64,000 nt of DNA from Methylobacterium sp. Lineage in GTDB: Bacteria; Pseudomonadota; Alphaproteobacteria; Rhizobiales; Beijerinckiaceae. The notes beneath the pieces are model-generated. The model did no database searches and was not told the origin of the DNA. It saw only the letters and a list, made by a program, of their open reading frames with translations. The stretch covers positions 1-64,000 of the forward strand of contig PNLY01000004.1 of assembly GCA_013823325.1 (NCBI GenBank). Direction: 5' to 3'. Of the stretch, positions 8,386-17,620 are shown in pieces. Both the position numbers and the translations under genes were made by a program. Within the stretch, counting starts at the first letter, position 1. The number at the start of each line of letters is the position of its first letter.

Positions 8386-9182
8386 CGCTGCGCCGCCCGC
8401 GTGCGAAACTGCGGCTTGCGCTTCTGAAGGAAGGCCTCGACGCCCTCGCGGGATTCAGCCGAGGCGTAGAAGAGCGCCAGCGCCTCGAAACCGAGGGAGC
8501 CGATCGCACGGATATTCTCGCTGTCGGCATTGAACGACCGCTTGGCAATCGCCAGCGCCGTCGGGCTCTTCTCGAGAATCTCGGCGCACCAGGCGTCGAT
8601 CTCGGCGTCGAGACAGTCATGCGGCACGACGGCGTTGACGAGGCCCATCTCGAGTGCCTGCGCGGCGCTGTAGCGCCGGCAGAGGAACCAGAGTTCCCGG
8701 GCCCGCTTCTCACCGATGCCGCGGGCCAGAAGGGCGGTGCCGAAGCCGGGATCGACCGAGCCGACCTTCGGGCCGACCTGACCGAAGACCGCCTGTTCCG
8801 AGGCGATGGCGAGATCGCAGACGGTGACGAGGACATTGCCGCCACCGATGGCATAGCCCTGCACGCGCGCGATCACCGGCTTCGGCACGTCCCGGATCAG
8901 GCTCTGGACCTCGTCGATCGGCAGGCCAATCGTTCCGCGGCCGCCATAGCTGCCTGCATGGCCTGACTGGTCTCCGCCTGTGCAGAAGGCGCGCTCGCCG
9001 GCGCCGCCGAGGACAATGACGCCGATCTCGCGATCCGCGCCAGCGTCGGTGAAGGCTGCGAGCAGTTCGTCGACGGTCTGCGCCCGAAAGGCGTTCATCT
9101 TCTCGGGGCGGTCGATGGTGATCCGCGCGACGCCGTCGCGCTTGTCGTAGCGGATATCCGAGAATTCCCGGGCGATGGCCAT
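8382..9182 (-). CDS. badI: BadI-like 2-ketocyclohexanecarboxyl-CoA hydrolase (crotonase family)
   Basis: The 266-residue protein is closer to the MenB/BadI branch than to ordinary enoyl-CoA hydratases. Segments such as RAFCTGGDQS, GRGTIGLP, VIARVQGYAIGGGNVL and GQVGPKVGSVDPGFGTA match what I recall of Rhodopseudomonas BadI, which opens the ring of 2-ketocyclohexanecarboxyl-CoA to pimeloyl-CoA. Length and C-terminal pattern (SREGVEAFLQKRKPQFR) also fit. The ATG is preceded by GAGGAG. No BadH, BadK or benzoyl-CoA reductase genes are near, so the ring substrate must come from another source, perhaps the adjacent transaminase. DHNA-CoA synthase is a less likely alternative because no menaquinone genes surround it. 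Confidence 0.8.
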   Translation of the reverse strand: MAIAREFSDIRYDKRDGVARITIDRPEKMNAFRAQTVDELLAAFTDAGADREIGVIVLGGAGERAFCTGGDQSGHAGSYGGRGTIGLPIDEVQSLIRDVPKPVIARVQGYAIGGGNVLVTVCDLAIASEQAVFGQVGPKVGSVDPGFGTALLARGIGEKRARELWFLCRRYSAAQALEMGLVNAVVPHDCLDAEIDAWCAEILEKSPTALAIAKRSFNADSENIRAIGSLGFEALALFYASAESREGVEAFLQKRKPQFRTRAAQR

Positions 9183-9200
9183 GTCTTCTCCTCGTTGATC

Positions 9201-10565
9201 TCAGGGCTGGCGGTGCGAGCGCGGTACGAGAGTCGCGAGTGCGTGATCGAGCGCATCGAAGCCGAAAGCGAGTTCCTCGCGGCCGATCGTCAGCGGCGGC
9301 GCGACAAGAACGATGTTGTAGCGGCCATAGGCGTGAACGCGGCGCTCGAGCAGAGTCGCATAGAAGCGCTTCATCGGCCCGGAGCCGCCCGGATGATGCC
9401 AGCCGACGAGCGGAGCCCTGGTCTCAGGATCGGAGATGAGTTCGAGTCCGAACAGCGCGCCGGCCCCCCTGACGTCGCCGACAACACCGGCATGCTTCGC
9501 CTGCAGGGCGCCGAGACCCTCTCGTAACCAGGCCTCGATCTCGATCGCGCGCTCGAACAGGCCTTCCTCCTCATAGACCTGGAGTGCGGCGAGCCCGCCC
9601 GCGACCGCCAGCACATGGCCGGCATGGGTGTGGCCGACATCGAAGAGCTCGGCATCGAAGAAGCGGGCGAGTCGCTCACGGACGAGAACGCCGCCGAGCG
9701 GAGTGTAGGACGAGCTTGCCCCCTTGGCGAAGGACAGCAGATCGGGCGCGACGCCGAAGCGGATGCTCGCAAAAGCCTTCCCGACCCGCCCGAATCCGGT
9801 CATCACCTCGTCGAAAGCGAGTAGGATGCCATGGCGGTCGCAGATCGTGCGCAAACCTTCGAGATATCCTGGCGGATAGACGACGAGCCCGCTCGATCCG
9901 GTCATCGGCTCCAGCATGATCGCGGCGACATTGGCGGCGCCCTCATGCAGGAGAATGCGTTCGACATGATCGAGCGCGCGCGCAGTCTCCTGCGCCGCGG
10001 TCTCGGCGTGGAACGGTGATCGGTAGGGGTAGGGTGCAAAGAACCGAACGATGCCGGGGATGTTCGGGAAGGGGTCGCGCCAGCGATCGACCCCGGTCAG
10101 CGCGCTGCCGCCGATTGTGCTGCCGTGATAGGAGCGATAGGCTGACAGGATCTTGGGACGACGGGTGACCAGCCGCGCGATCTTGACCATGTCGTCATTG
10201 GCCTCGGCACCGCCCGAGGCGAAATGGGCGCGCGCGCCTTCCTCGGGCCAGGGCGAGATCCGTGACAGCGCCTCGGCATAATCGGCGCGCACCTCGTTGA
10301 AATAGCTCGACGCTGTCCAGCAGAGCTTCTCGGCCTGCCGCTGGATGGCCTCGACCACCTTCGGATGACCATGGCCGAGGGATACGGCGACATAGCCGCT
10401 GGTGAGGTCCAAATAGCGCTTTCCGTGATTGTCGAAGAAGAAGCTGCCGGAACCCCGCTCGATGATCGGCGGGTTCAGGTTGCCCTGAACCGCCCAGGGC
10501 GTGAGGACCTTGCGATATTTGGCGGGAGCGGCCCTGTCGGTCGCGCTGTGAATTTGCAGGTCCAC
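9201..10565 (-). CDS. Class III (omega/beta-type) aminotransferase
   Basis: This is a 454-residue PLP-dependent transaminase. It shows the GGAEAND motif near residues 118-124, the DEVMTGFGR motif at 252-260 and the PLP lysine K281 in SFAKGASS. Class III enzymes act on amino groups away from the alpha-carbon, such as beta-alanine, omega-amino acids or amines, with pyruvate or 2-oxoglutarate as acceptor. GTG at 10565 is the likely start, with GAGG about 10 bases upstream. It is the first gene of the operon and diverges from the LysR gene. Followed by a CoA ligase and a ring hydrolase, it may deaminate an alicyclic beta-amino acid. Confidence 0.86.
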   Translation of the reverse strand: MDLQIHSATDRAAPAKYRKVLTPWAVQGNLNPPIIERGSGSFFFDNHGKRYLDLTSGYVAVSLGHGHPKVVEAIQRQAEKLCWTASSYFNEVRADYAEALSRISPWPEEGARAHFASGGAEANDDMVKIARLVTRRPKILSAYRSYHGSTIGGSALTGVDRWRDPFPNIPGIVRFFAPYPYRSPFHAETAAQETARALDHVERILLHEGAANVAAIMLEPMTGSSGLVVYPPGYLEGLRTICDRHGILLAFDEVMTGFGRVGKAFASIRFGVAPDLLSFAKGASSSYTPLGGVLVRERLARFFDAELFDVGHTHAGHVLAVAGGLAALQVYEEEGLFERAIEIEAWLREGLGALQAKHAGVVGDVRGAGALFGLELISDPETRAPLVGWHHPGGSGPMKRFYATLLERRVHAYGRYNIVLVAPPLTIGREELAFGFDALDHALATLVPRSHRQP

Positions 10566-10715
10566 GTGGTCGGCGCCTCGTCATCACGCGATCTCGCTCC
10601 TGCCCGGACAGTGGATAGGCTCGAATATCGTGAGGGTTGTTTGGAACTTCCTTCGTTTTCTGCCATTCAATCCGGCGCTACAAATCGAGATATCTGGGGC
10701 TGAGGCTCAACTGAG
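10566..10715. promoter_or_regulatory. Divergent promoter region between aminotransferase and LysR genes
   Basis: The 150-base gap is AT-richer than the flanking genes and separates two divergent units in the usual LysR arrangement. LysR proteins typically bind such gaps through T-N11-A sites. I saw candidate AT-rich elements around 10620-10665 but no repeat strong enough to name. Confidence 0.4.
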
Positions 10716-11645
10716 ATGAGTCAAGAACGACGTCGGCTGCCACCTTTGAACGCGATCAGGGCATTCGAGGCCGCGGCCCGGCGCGGCGGATTCCATGCAG
10801 CTGGCAGTGAGCTCAACGTCTCGGCCAATGCCGTCGGCCGCCTGGTCAAGGTGCTGGAGGACTGGCTCGGCGTTCCGCTGTTTCGTCGGCTGCCGCGCGG
10901 CGTCGTCCTGACCGAAGGCGGACGCAGCTATCTGGCGCGCGTCGCGAGCATTCTCGACCAGTTGAGCGAAGCCACCGCCGATCTGCAGCGCATCGAGGCC
11001 TCGCAGACCCTGACCGTCAGCGCGATGCCCTCCTTCGTCTCGCGCTGGCTGGTCCCGCGCCTTGGCCGGCTGACCGACAACTATCCCGATCTGGACGTCC
11101 GCATCCTGGCCTCGGTGCCGCTGACCGATTTCTCGCGCGAGGAGGTCGACATCGCCATTCGCCTTGGACGGGGCAGCTATCCCGGCCTGACCAGCGAACT
11201 GCTGCTACAGGAGGAGTTCTACCCGGTTTGCAGCCCGGCGCTGCTCGCCAAGGGACCGCCGCTGCGCACGCCCGAGGATCTCGCTGGCCATGTTCTGCTC
11301 CATGACGAATGGGAGGCACGGATCCCCGATCAGCTCGACTGGACGCGATGGGTGCAGGAAGTCGGCGCCGGCGGGATCGATACGCAACGCGGCATCCGAT
11401 TCTCGTTCTCGCATATGACGCTGCAGGCTGCCGTGGCAGGACAGGGCGTGGCGCTGGCCAGTTCTGCGCTGGCCGGGGAGGATCTGAAGAGCGGCGCGCT
11501 GGTGCGGCCGTTCGGCCCGCTCTCTGTCAGCGGTCCCTACGGCTTCCATCTCGTCTGGCCTCCAGCGGCCGCGGACCGGGAAAAGGTCGCCATCTTCCGG
11601 GAATGGGCAAAGACGGAAGTCGCCGCATTGCCGGAGCAAGGCTAA
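10716..11645 (+). CDS. LysR-family regulator, GcvA-like
   Basis: This 309-residue regulator has an N-terminal helix-turn-helix (PPLNAIRAFEAAARRGGFHA through VGRLVKVLEDWLGVPLFRR) of the GcvA subgroup and a C-terminal effector-binding domain with SFSHMTLQAAVAGQGVALAS. It lies divergent to the aminotransferase operon and in line with the peptide-type ABC transporter, so it is the natural candidate to control both in response to the imported substrate or an intermediate. Confidence 0.86.
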   Translation: MSQERRRLPPLNAIRAFEAAARRGGFHAAGSELNVSANAVGRLVKVLEDWLGVPLFRRLPRGVVLTEGGRSYLARVASILDQLSEATADLQRIEASQTLTVSAMPSFVSRWLVPRLGRLTDNYPDLDVRILASVPLTDFSREEVDIAIRLGRGSYPGLTSELLLQEEFYPVCSPALLAKGPPLRTPEDLAGHVLLHDEWEARIPDQLDWTRWVQEVGAGGIDTQRGIRFSFSHMTLQAAVAGQGVALASSALAGEDLKSGALVRPFGPLSVSGPYGFHLVWPPAAADREKVAIFREWAKTEVAALPEQG

Positions 11646-11803
11646 ATTTTACTGAGCCTGAGGCCAACAATTATGGATTTGCGACAAAGCTGAGCCGCCC
11701 GGAAGATCGAGTCAATAAAGGGGAAGCCTAAGTTTTTGAAGGCCTGGCGAAGCTCCGGGCCGGTTTGGCGCAGGTCCCCGTGAACTCTTCCGGAGTCTGC
11801 TCG

Positions 11804-13408
11804 ATGGCCCTCTCCAAGTCCAGCCGCTGCATCTCGGCCATGCTGCTCGCGCTCTGTGCCACGGCTCTGCCGGCCCCTGCGACCACGGCTCAGGCCGCGA
11901 CGATCAAATGGGCATCCCAGGAAGATGCGGCGACGATGGACCCGCATGCCTTCAACCACGGCATGACCCTGACCGTGTTGCAGCACATCTACGAGGGGCT
12001 CGTCCGGCGCGACGCGGAGTCACGGATCGAGCCCGCGCTCGCAACGTCGTGGACGAACCCGTCCCCGACCGTCTGGCGGTTCAAGCTTCGCGAGGGCGTC
12101 ACCTTCCATGACGGCACGCCGTTCGGCGTCGAGGACGTCGTCTTTTCGCTCAAGCGCGCCATGGCTCCAGGCTCCGACATGAAGGTGTTCACAGCGTCGC
12201 TTACCGATGTCGTGGCCGGAGCCGAAGCCAATACGGTCGAACTCAGGACGAGCAGTCCGAACCCGGCGCTGCTGCAGTCGCTTCCAGAACTGCGGATCAT
12301 GTCGAAGGCCTGGGCCGAGAGGCACGGCGCCACGGCGCCGGCGGACTTCAAGAAGAACGCCGAGAACTTCGCCACGCGCAGTGCCAACGGGACCGGCCCG
12401 TTCCGTCTCGTCGAGCGCCAGCCCGACATTCGCACCGTGCTGCAGGCCTATCAGGGCTGGTGGGACAAGGCGCCGCGTTCCGTCACTGAGGCGACCCTCG
12501 TCAAGATCGGCGCGGACGCGACCCGGGTCGCCGCCCTGCTCTCGGGCGAGGTCGATTTCGCCTATCCGGTACCGATCCAGGACATCGACCGGGTCAACGC
12601 CTCCGGCAAGGCGAAGGTGCTGCAAGGTACCGAGGTTCGCGCGATGTTTCTCGCCATGGATCTCCACCGCGACGAGCTGCTCTACTCGGATGTGAAGGGC
12701 AGGAATCCGTTCAAGGATGCGCGCGTCCGGCAGGCGATCTATCAGGTGATCGACGTCGAGGCGATCAACGCCCGGCTGATGCGCAACACCGCCAAACCAA
12801 TCGGCGAGGTGCTGCCCTCGGACATCAACTCCTTCGACAACGCCCTCAATCGGCGCGAATTCAAGTTCGACCCCGCAGCCGCGCGCAAGCTGATCGAGGA
12901 AGCCGGGTATCCGAAGGGCTTCCAGATCACGCTCGATTGCCCGAACGACCGCTACATCAACGCGGAGCGTGTCTGCCAGGCACTCGCTGCCATGCTGGCC
13001 AGGATCGAGATCCGGGCCTCGGTGAACGCAATCCCATCGTCCAAGTTCTTCGCGAAGATCGGCGCTCGCGACACGAGCCTCTGCTTCTTCGGTTACGGAC
13101 CTTCCGATTTCGACGCCTACAATCCTCTGAACGTCATCGTCCAAACGCCGGACAAGGGCGGGGCCGGCCAGTGGAATGTCGGCAACTACTCGAACGCCGA
13201 GGTCGACGCCGCCATCAACCGGGTCAAGGACGAGCCGGACGCGTTACGGCGCCAGGCGGCCGTCAGCCAAGCCCTTACGATCCACAAACGCGAGATCGGC
13301 CATATTCCGCTCTACCAGCCCGGCATCACCTGGGGCGCCCGAACCGGGGTTGAGACCGCCGTCCAGAACGATAACCGCGTCAATCTCCGCTTTTTCACCG
13401 TGAAATGA
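11804..13408 (+). CDS. ABC transporter substrate-binding protein, family 5 (dipeptide/oligopeptide type)
   Basis: This 534-residue periplasmic binding protein starts with a Sec signal peptide that probably ends at AQA (about residue 32). It has family-5 features such as WRFKLREGVTFHDGTPF and the central DARVRQAIYQVID segment. ATG at 11804 has GGAG at the right distance; an upstream in-frame start at 11765 would place the signal sequence inside the protein. It heads an operon with two permeases, two ATPases and an amidohydrolase, so the ligand is likely a peptide-like or N-acylated compound. Confidence 0.88.
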   Translation: MALSKSSRCISAMLLALCATALPAPATTAQAATIKWASQEDAATMDPHAFNHGMTLTVLQHIYEGLVRRDAESRIEPALATSWTNPSPTVWRFKLREGVTFHDGTPFGVEDVVFSLKRAMAPGSDMKVFTASLTDVVAGAEANTVELRTSSPNPALLQSLPELRIMSKAWAERHGATAPADFKKNAENFATRSANGTGPFRLVERQPDIRTVLQAYQGWWDKAPRSVTEATLVKIGADATRVAALLSGEVDFAYPVPIQDIDRVNASGKAKVLQGTEVRAMFLAMDLHRDELLYSDVKGRNPFKDARVRQAIYQVIDVEAINARLMRNTAKPIGEVLPSDINSFDNALNRREFKFDPAAARKLIEEAGYPKGFQITLDCPNDRYINAERVCQALAAMLARIEIRASVNAIPSSKFFAKIGARDTSLCFFGYGPSDFDAYNPLNVIVQTPDKGGAGQWNVGNYSNAEVDAAINRVKDEPDALRRQAAVSQALTIHKREIGHIPLYQPGITWGARTGVETAVQNDNRVNLRFFTVK

Positions 13409-13433
13409 GCCGGGTGGGAGCGGCGGGTTGCCG

Positions 13434-14405
13434 ATGATCATGTTCATCCTTCGACGCTGTCTGCAGGCAGCCCTGGTGCTGGCGGCGGTGTCCTTTGTCT
13501 CCTTCGCGGTCTTTCGCTATGTCGGCGATCCCGTCTCGCAAATGGTCGGGGTCGACGCCACCGCCGAGCAGCGCGAGCAGATCAGGCACGATCTCGGCCT
13601 CGACCAGCCATTCTATGCTCAGTTCGGACGCTTCGTCGCCGGCGCCGTGCAGGGGAACTTCGGCCTGTCGCTCAAGCAGGGCCGCCCTGTCGGCGAGCTG
13701 ATGCGCGAACGCGTGCCGGCCACGCTCGAACTCAGCTTCGTTTCGGGCGCCCTCGCCGTGCTCGTTGGCGTACCGCTCGGTGTAGTTTCGGCGATCTGGC
13801 GAAGATCCTGGCTCGCCAGGGCAGCGATGGCGCTGTCGCTGCTCGGGATTTCGCTGCCGACTTTCTTCATCGGCGTGGTCCTGATCCTCGTCTTCGGCGT
13901 CGAGGCGGGCTGGCTGCCTTCCTTCGGCCGCGGCGAGACGGTCGCGCTCGGTAACGGCTGGTCGACGGGGCTGCTGACCCTGGACGGGTGGCGGCATTTG
14001 CTCCTGCCGGCGATCACGCTCGCGCTGTTCCAGCTGGCGCTGATCATCCGGCTGGTCCGCGGCGAGATGCTGGAGGTGCTACGCAGCGACTTCATCCACT
14101 TCGCGCGGGCGCGCGGCCTCTCGTCCTTCTCGATCTATTTCCGCCATGCCCTGCGCAATGCGCTGGTCCCGGTGGTGACCATCATCGGCCTCCAGCTCGG
14201 ATCCATCATTGCCTTCGCGCTGGTGACCGAGACCGTCTTTCAATGGCCTGGCATGGGCTTGCTATTCGCGCAGGCGGTGGCCTTCGCGGACGTCCCTGTG
14301 ATGGCGGCTTATCTGTGCCTCATCGCGCTGGTCTTCGTCACGATCAACCTCGCCGTCGATCTTCTCTATTTGCTGATCGACCCCCGCGTCCGTTCCAAAA
14401 TCTGA
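13434..14405 (+). CDS. ABC transporter permease, DppB type
   Basis: This membrane protein of about 323 residues has the DppB/OppB layout: one N-terminal membrane segment, a periplasmic loop containing DLGLDQPFYAQFGRF, then five further segments with the EAA-type loop FARARGLSSFSIYFRHALRN that contacts the ATPases. ATG at 13434 is preferred; GGGAG lies about 20 bases upstream, and an in-frame TTG at 13428 is possible. It works with the second permease at 15618. Confidence 0.88.
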   Translation: MIMFILRRCLQAALVLAAVSFVSFAVFRYVGDPVSQMVGVDATAEQREQIRHDLGLDQPFYAQFGRFVAGAVQGNFGLSLKQGRPVGELMRERVPATLELSFVSGALAVLVGVPLGVVSAIWRRSWLARAAMALSLLGISLPTFFIGVVLILVFGVEAGWLPSFGRGETVALGNGWSTGLLTLDGWRHLLLPAITLALFQLALIIRLVRGEMLEVLRSDFIHFARARGLSSFSIYFRHALRNALVPVVTIIGLQLGSIIAFALVTETVFQWPGMGLLFAQAVAFADVPVMAAYLCLIALVFVTINLAVDLLYLLIDPRVRSKI

Positions 14406-14418
14406 TCAAGGCAGTGTC

Positions 14419-15621
14419 GTGTCCAACACCCTCGCTGACCAATTTTCTCATCCGATCATCGCAGCAATCGCGCCTTTCCAGGCGGAATATGTCGCGATCA
14501 GGCGCGATCTCCACGCCCATCCAGAACTCGGCTTCGAGGAGGTGAGGACGGCAAATGTAGTCGCCGATGCTCTGGTCCGCTTCGGCGTCGACGAAGTGCA
14601 TCGGGGCGTCGGCCGCACAGGGGTTGTCGGTGTGATCCGCGGGAGCGGGCCCCCAGGCAACGGCGCCGTCGGCCTGCGCGCGGACATGGATGCGCTGCCC
14701 ATCCAGGAGGAAGCGCAACCGCCCTATCGCTCGACCGTTCCCGGCAAGATGCATGGCTGCGGCCATGATGGGCATACGACGATGCTGCTCGCCGCAGCGC
14801 GCTACCTGGCGCAGACGCGGCGCTTCAATGGAACGGTCTATCTCTATTTTCAGCCGGGTGAAGAGGGGCATGCAGGCGCCCGAGCCATGATCGAGGATGG
14901 CTTGTTCGAGCGCTTTCCGGCCGACGCGGTCTACGCGCTGCACAACTGGCCGTCACTGCCAGCCGGCGCGGTTGGGCTGAACCGCGGGTCGATGATGGCG
15001 GGGATCGATCGATTCAGCCTGCGCATCTTCGGACGGGGCGGCCATGGCGGCCATCCCCAGCACACGATCGATCCGATCACCGCCGCCGCGCAGATCGTGA
15101 TGGGGATCCAGTCGATCGTGCCGCGCAATCTCAGCCCGTTCGACAGCGGCGTCATCGGCCTCCATCACATCGAGGCCGGGACGAAAGGGGCGCTGAGCAT
15201 CGTCCCTGACAGCCTGTCCATCTCAGGCATGGTCAAATGGTATCGCCGAGAGGTGCAGGAGGTGCTCGAACGGCGCCTGCGCCAAGTCTGCGAGAACGGG
15301 GCCGCGAGCTTCGACGCCCGGGCCGAATTGTCCTACGAAGCGCTGTATCCCCCGACGGTCAATTCCCCCGACGAGGCGAGACTGGTCGAAAACGTGGCCA
15401 GGGCCATCGTCGGCGAGGAGCGGGTCTTTCTCGACCTCGAACCGAGCATGGGCTCGGAGGATTTCTCCTTCATGCTGCTGGAGCGGCCGGGTGCCTACTT
15501 CCGCCTGGGGACCGGCAATCCGACGCCGCTGCACAACCCGTCCTACGATTTCAACGACGAGATCATTCCAGTGGGCGCGGCGGTCTTCGCCGGCATCGTC
15601 GAGGAGCAGTTGCGCGGATGA
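14419..15621 (+). CDS. M20-family amidohydrolase (hippurate hydrolase/IAA-amino acid hydrolase type)
   Basis: The 400-residue enzyme hydrolyses N-acyl amino acids. The metal-site motifs are clear: HGCGHDGHTTM, the glutamates of QPGEEGHAGA and a late histidine in PLHNPSYDFND. RRDLHAHPELGFEE is the family N-terminal signature. It lacks a signal peptide and so acts in the cytoplasm. The GTG at 14419 starts 14 bases after the first permease, and its stop overlaps the second permease start. Its place inside the importer operon indicates that the transporter brings in a conjugate that this enzyme cleaves. Confidence 0.9.
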   Translation: MSNTLADQFSHPIIAAIAPFQAEYVAIRRDLHAHPELGFEEVRTANVVADALVRFGVDEVHRGVGRTGVVGVIRGSGPPGNGAVGLRADMDALPIQEEAQPPYRSTVPGKMHGCGHDGHTTMLLAAARYLAQTRRFNGTVYLYFQPGEEGHAGARAMIEDGLFERFPADAVYALHNWPSLPAGAVGLNRGSMMAGIDRFSLRIFGRGGHGGHPQHTIDPITAAAQIVMGIQSIVPRNLSPFDSGVIGLHHIEAGTKGALSIVPDSLSISGMVKWYRREVQEVLERRLRQVCENGAASFDARAELSYEALYPPTVNSPDEARLVENVARAIVGEERVFLDLEPSMGSEDFSFMLLERPGAYFRLGTGNPTPLHNPSYDFNDEIIPVGAAVFAGIVEEQLRG

Positions 15622-16577
15622 GCTCGCTAGATGCCTCGGCGGCCCGCAAGTCGCGCCCCGGTCCCGCCGCTCTCGTCGTCGCCTTCTTGCGATCGGAGAT
15701 CATGCAGGACCTGCGCCGCGACAAGCTCGCCATGATCGCCGCGATCGTGACCCTGGCTCTCGTCCTGATCGCTTTACTGGCACCGCTGATCGCGCCGTTC
15801 GACCCTTACGACTTGCGCCAGGTCGACCTGCTGGATTCGATGCTGCCGCCGGCCTGGGCGGAGGGCGGGCAGGCGAAATATCTCCTCGGCACCGACGATC
15901 AGGGCCGCGACCTGCTCTCGACCTTGCTCCTCGGGCTGCGCCTGTCGCTCGTCGTCGCGCTTGCGTCGGTGACGCTGTCGATGGCGGTCGGCGTCTCCAT
16001 CGGCCTGATAGCTGGCTTTTTAAGGGGGCCGCTCGACGCGATCGTCATGCGCATCGCCGATATCCAGCTCTCGTTCCCGGCGCTCCTCATAGCCTTCCTG
16101 GCCGACGGGATCGCGCGGGCTGCGCTGCCGCACCATGTCGTTGCCGAGATGTCGGTGGTCGTGATCGTCTGCTCGATCGCGCTCGCCGGCTGGGTCCAGT
16201 ATGCCCGGACGATTCGCGGCGTTACCCTGGTCGAATGTGACAAGGATTATGTGCAGGCGGCGCGGCTGAGCGGCACTTCGACGCTGAAGATCGCGCTGAA
16301 GCACGTGCTGCCGAACGTCGCCGGCCCGTCGCTCGTCCTCGCGACGGTCCAGATCGCCACCGCCATCGTGACCGAGTCGACCCTCTCTTATCTCGGCGTC
16401 GGCGTTCCCGCCACGGAGCCCTCGCTCGGAACGCTCGTGCGCATCGGCAACGACTATCTCTTCTCGGGCTCCTGGTGGGTCGCGGTGTTTCCCGGCTTGA
16501 CGCTGGTCGCCATCGTGTTCGCGACCAATCTCCTCGGTGATTGGCTGCGCGACGCCACGAATCCCAGACTTGGATAA
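15618..16577 (+). CDS. ABC transporter permease, DppC type
   Basis: The 319-residue protein shows the DppC/OppC pattern: a cytoplasmic N-terminus, one membrane segment (AMIAAIVTLALVLIALLAPL), the YLLGTDDQGRDLLS periplasmic signature and a C-terminal five-segment bundle with an EAA loop at DYVQAARLSGTSTLKIALKH. The ATG at 15618 overlaps the amidohydrolase stop by 4 bases. Confidence 0.88.
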   Translation: MSSLDASAARKSRPGPAALVVAFLRSEIMQDLRRDKLAMIAAIVTLALVLIALLAPLIAPFDPYDLRQVDLLDSMLPPAWAEGGQAKYLLGTDDQGRDLLSTLLLGLRLSLVVALASVTLSMAVGVSIGLIAGFLRGPLDAIVMRIADIQLSFPALLIAFLADGIARAALPHHVVAEMSVVVIVCSIALAGWVQYARTIRGVTLVECDKDYVQAARLSGTSTLKIALKHVLPNVAGPSLVLATVQIATAIVTESTLSYLGVGVPATEPSLGTLVRIGNDYLFSGSWWVAVFPGLTLVAIVFATNLLGDWLRDATNPRLG

Positions 16578-16588
16578 GGGGCGCGAGC

Positions 16589-17620
16589 ATGTCGCAGCCT
16601 GTGCTGGAGGTCCGTGACCTCAAGGTGGAATTCGTATCGCCGCGTGCCGATCGTCCCCCGCTGCAGACGCTTCGCGGCGTGTCGCTCGACATTGCCGCGG
16701 GAGAGATCCTTGGTCTGGTCGGCGAGTCGGGAGCCGGCAAGTCGCTGACCGGCGCCGCCGTGCTCGGGCTTCTCGCCGGCGGAGGACGGATTAGCGGTGG
16801 CGAGATCCGCTTCTCCGGGCAGCGCATCGATCGGTTGCCCGAGGCCGAGATTCGCGTTCTCCGAGGCTCGCGGATCGGCGCCGTCTTCCAGGATCCGATG
16901 ACGGCGCTCGACCCGCTCATGACGGTGGGAGAGCAGTTGGTGGAAACGATCAGGACGCATCGCCGGCTGTCGCGGAGGCAGGCGCGGGACCATGCCGCCT
17001 CCCTGCTCGATTCGGTCGGGGTTCCGGCGGCTGCCCGGCGACTGTCCCAGTATCCGCATCAGTTCTCGGGCGGCATGCGACAGCGCGTCGTGCTCGCCTT
17101 GGCGATGGCGGGGGAGCCGGACTTGCTGATCGCCGACGAGCCGACCACCGCGCTGGATGTTTCGGTCCAAGCCCAGGTTCTCGCGCTCTTCCGCGAACTC
17201 TGCGACGCGCGCGGCACGGCGGTGATGCTGGTCACTCACGACATGGGCGTGGTCGCCGAGATCTGCGATCGGGTCGGCGTGATGTATGCCGGGCGCATCG
17301 TCGAGATCGGCAGCGTCGACGATGTCCTGGAACGTCCGGCCCACCCGTATACGGAGGGACTGCTCCGCTCGATACCGGCGCTGGATGCCCCGCGCGAGCC
17401 GCGGCTCTGGCAAATTCCGGGCGCGATGCCGCGCCCGGCGGCCGTGCCTGAGGGCTGCGCCTATCATCCACGCTGCCCGCGGGCCCAGGAAATTTGCCGG
17501 CGCGGTAACACCCCATTGCTCGGGGTTTCGATGCGCGATGTCGCTTGTCACTTTCCGAACCGCTCCTGGAGCTCTACCGTCTCGATCGGCCGCAGCTCCG
17601 CTGCGGAGGCACGGCCATGA
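16589..17620 (+). CDS. ABC transporter ATP-binding protein, DppD type
   Basis: The 343-residue ATPase carries Walker [10 protein letters not shown], the signature [16 protein letters not shown] and Walker [14 protein letters not shown]. The C-terminal oligopeptide extension with [14 protein letters not shown] is typical of DppD/OppD and can bind a [4Fe-4S] cluster in some members. The start at ATG 16589 follows the second permease by 11 bases. Confidence 0.9.
   Translation: MSQPVLEVRDLKVEFVSPRADRPPLQTLRGVSLDIAAGEILGLVGESGAGKSLTGAAVLGLLAGGGRISGGEIRFSGQRIDRLPEAEIRVLRGSRIGAVFQDPMTALDPLMTVGEQLVETIRTHRRLSRRQARDHAASLLDSVGVPAAARRLSQYPHQFSGGMRQRVVLALAMAGEPDLLIADEPTTALDVSVQAQVLALFRELCDARGTAVMLVTHDMGVVAEICDRVGVMYAGRIVEIGSVDDVLERPAHPYTEGLLRSIPALDAPREPRLWQIPGAMPRPAAVPEGCAYHPRCPRAQEICRRGNTPLLGVSMRDVACHFPNRSWSSTVSIGRSSAAEARP

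Noticed and set aside
5261-10565. Anaerobic benzoyl-CoA degradation cluster
   Set aside because: No benzoyl-CoA reductase, BadH, BadK or ferredoxin genes are present; only the BadI-like gene recalls that pathway.
10566-10715. A defined LysR operator in the divergent gap
   Set aside because: Several T-N11-A patterns fit by chance, and none forms a distinct inverted repeat, so I did not name a site.
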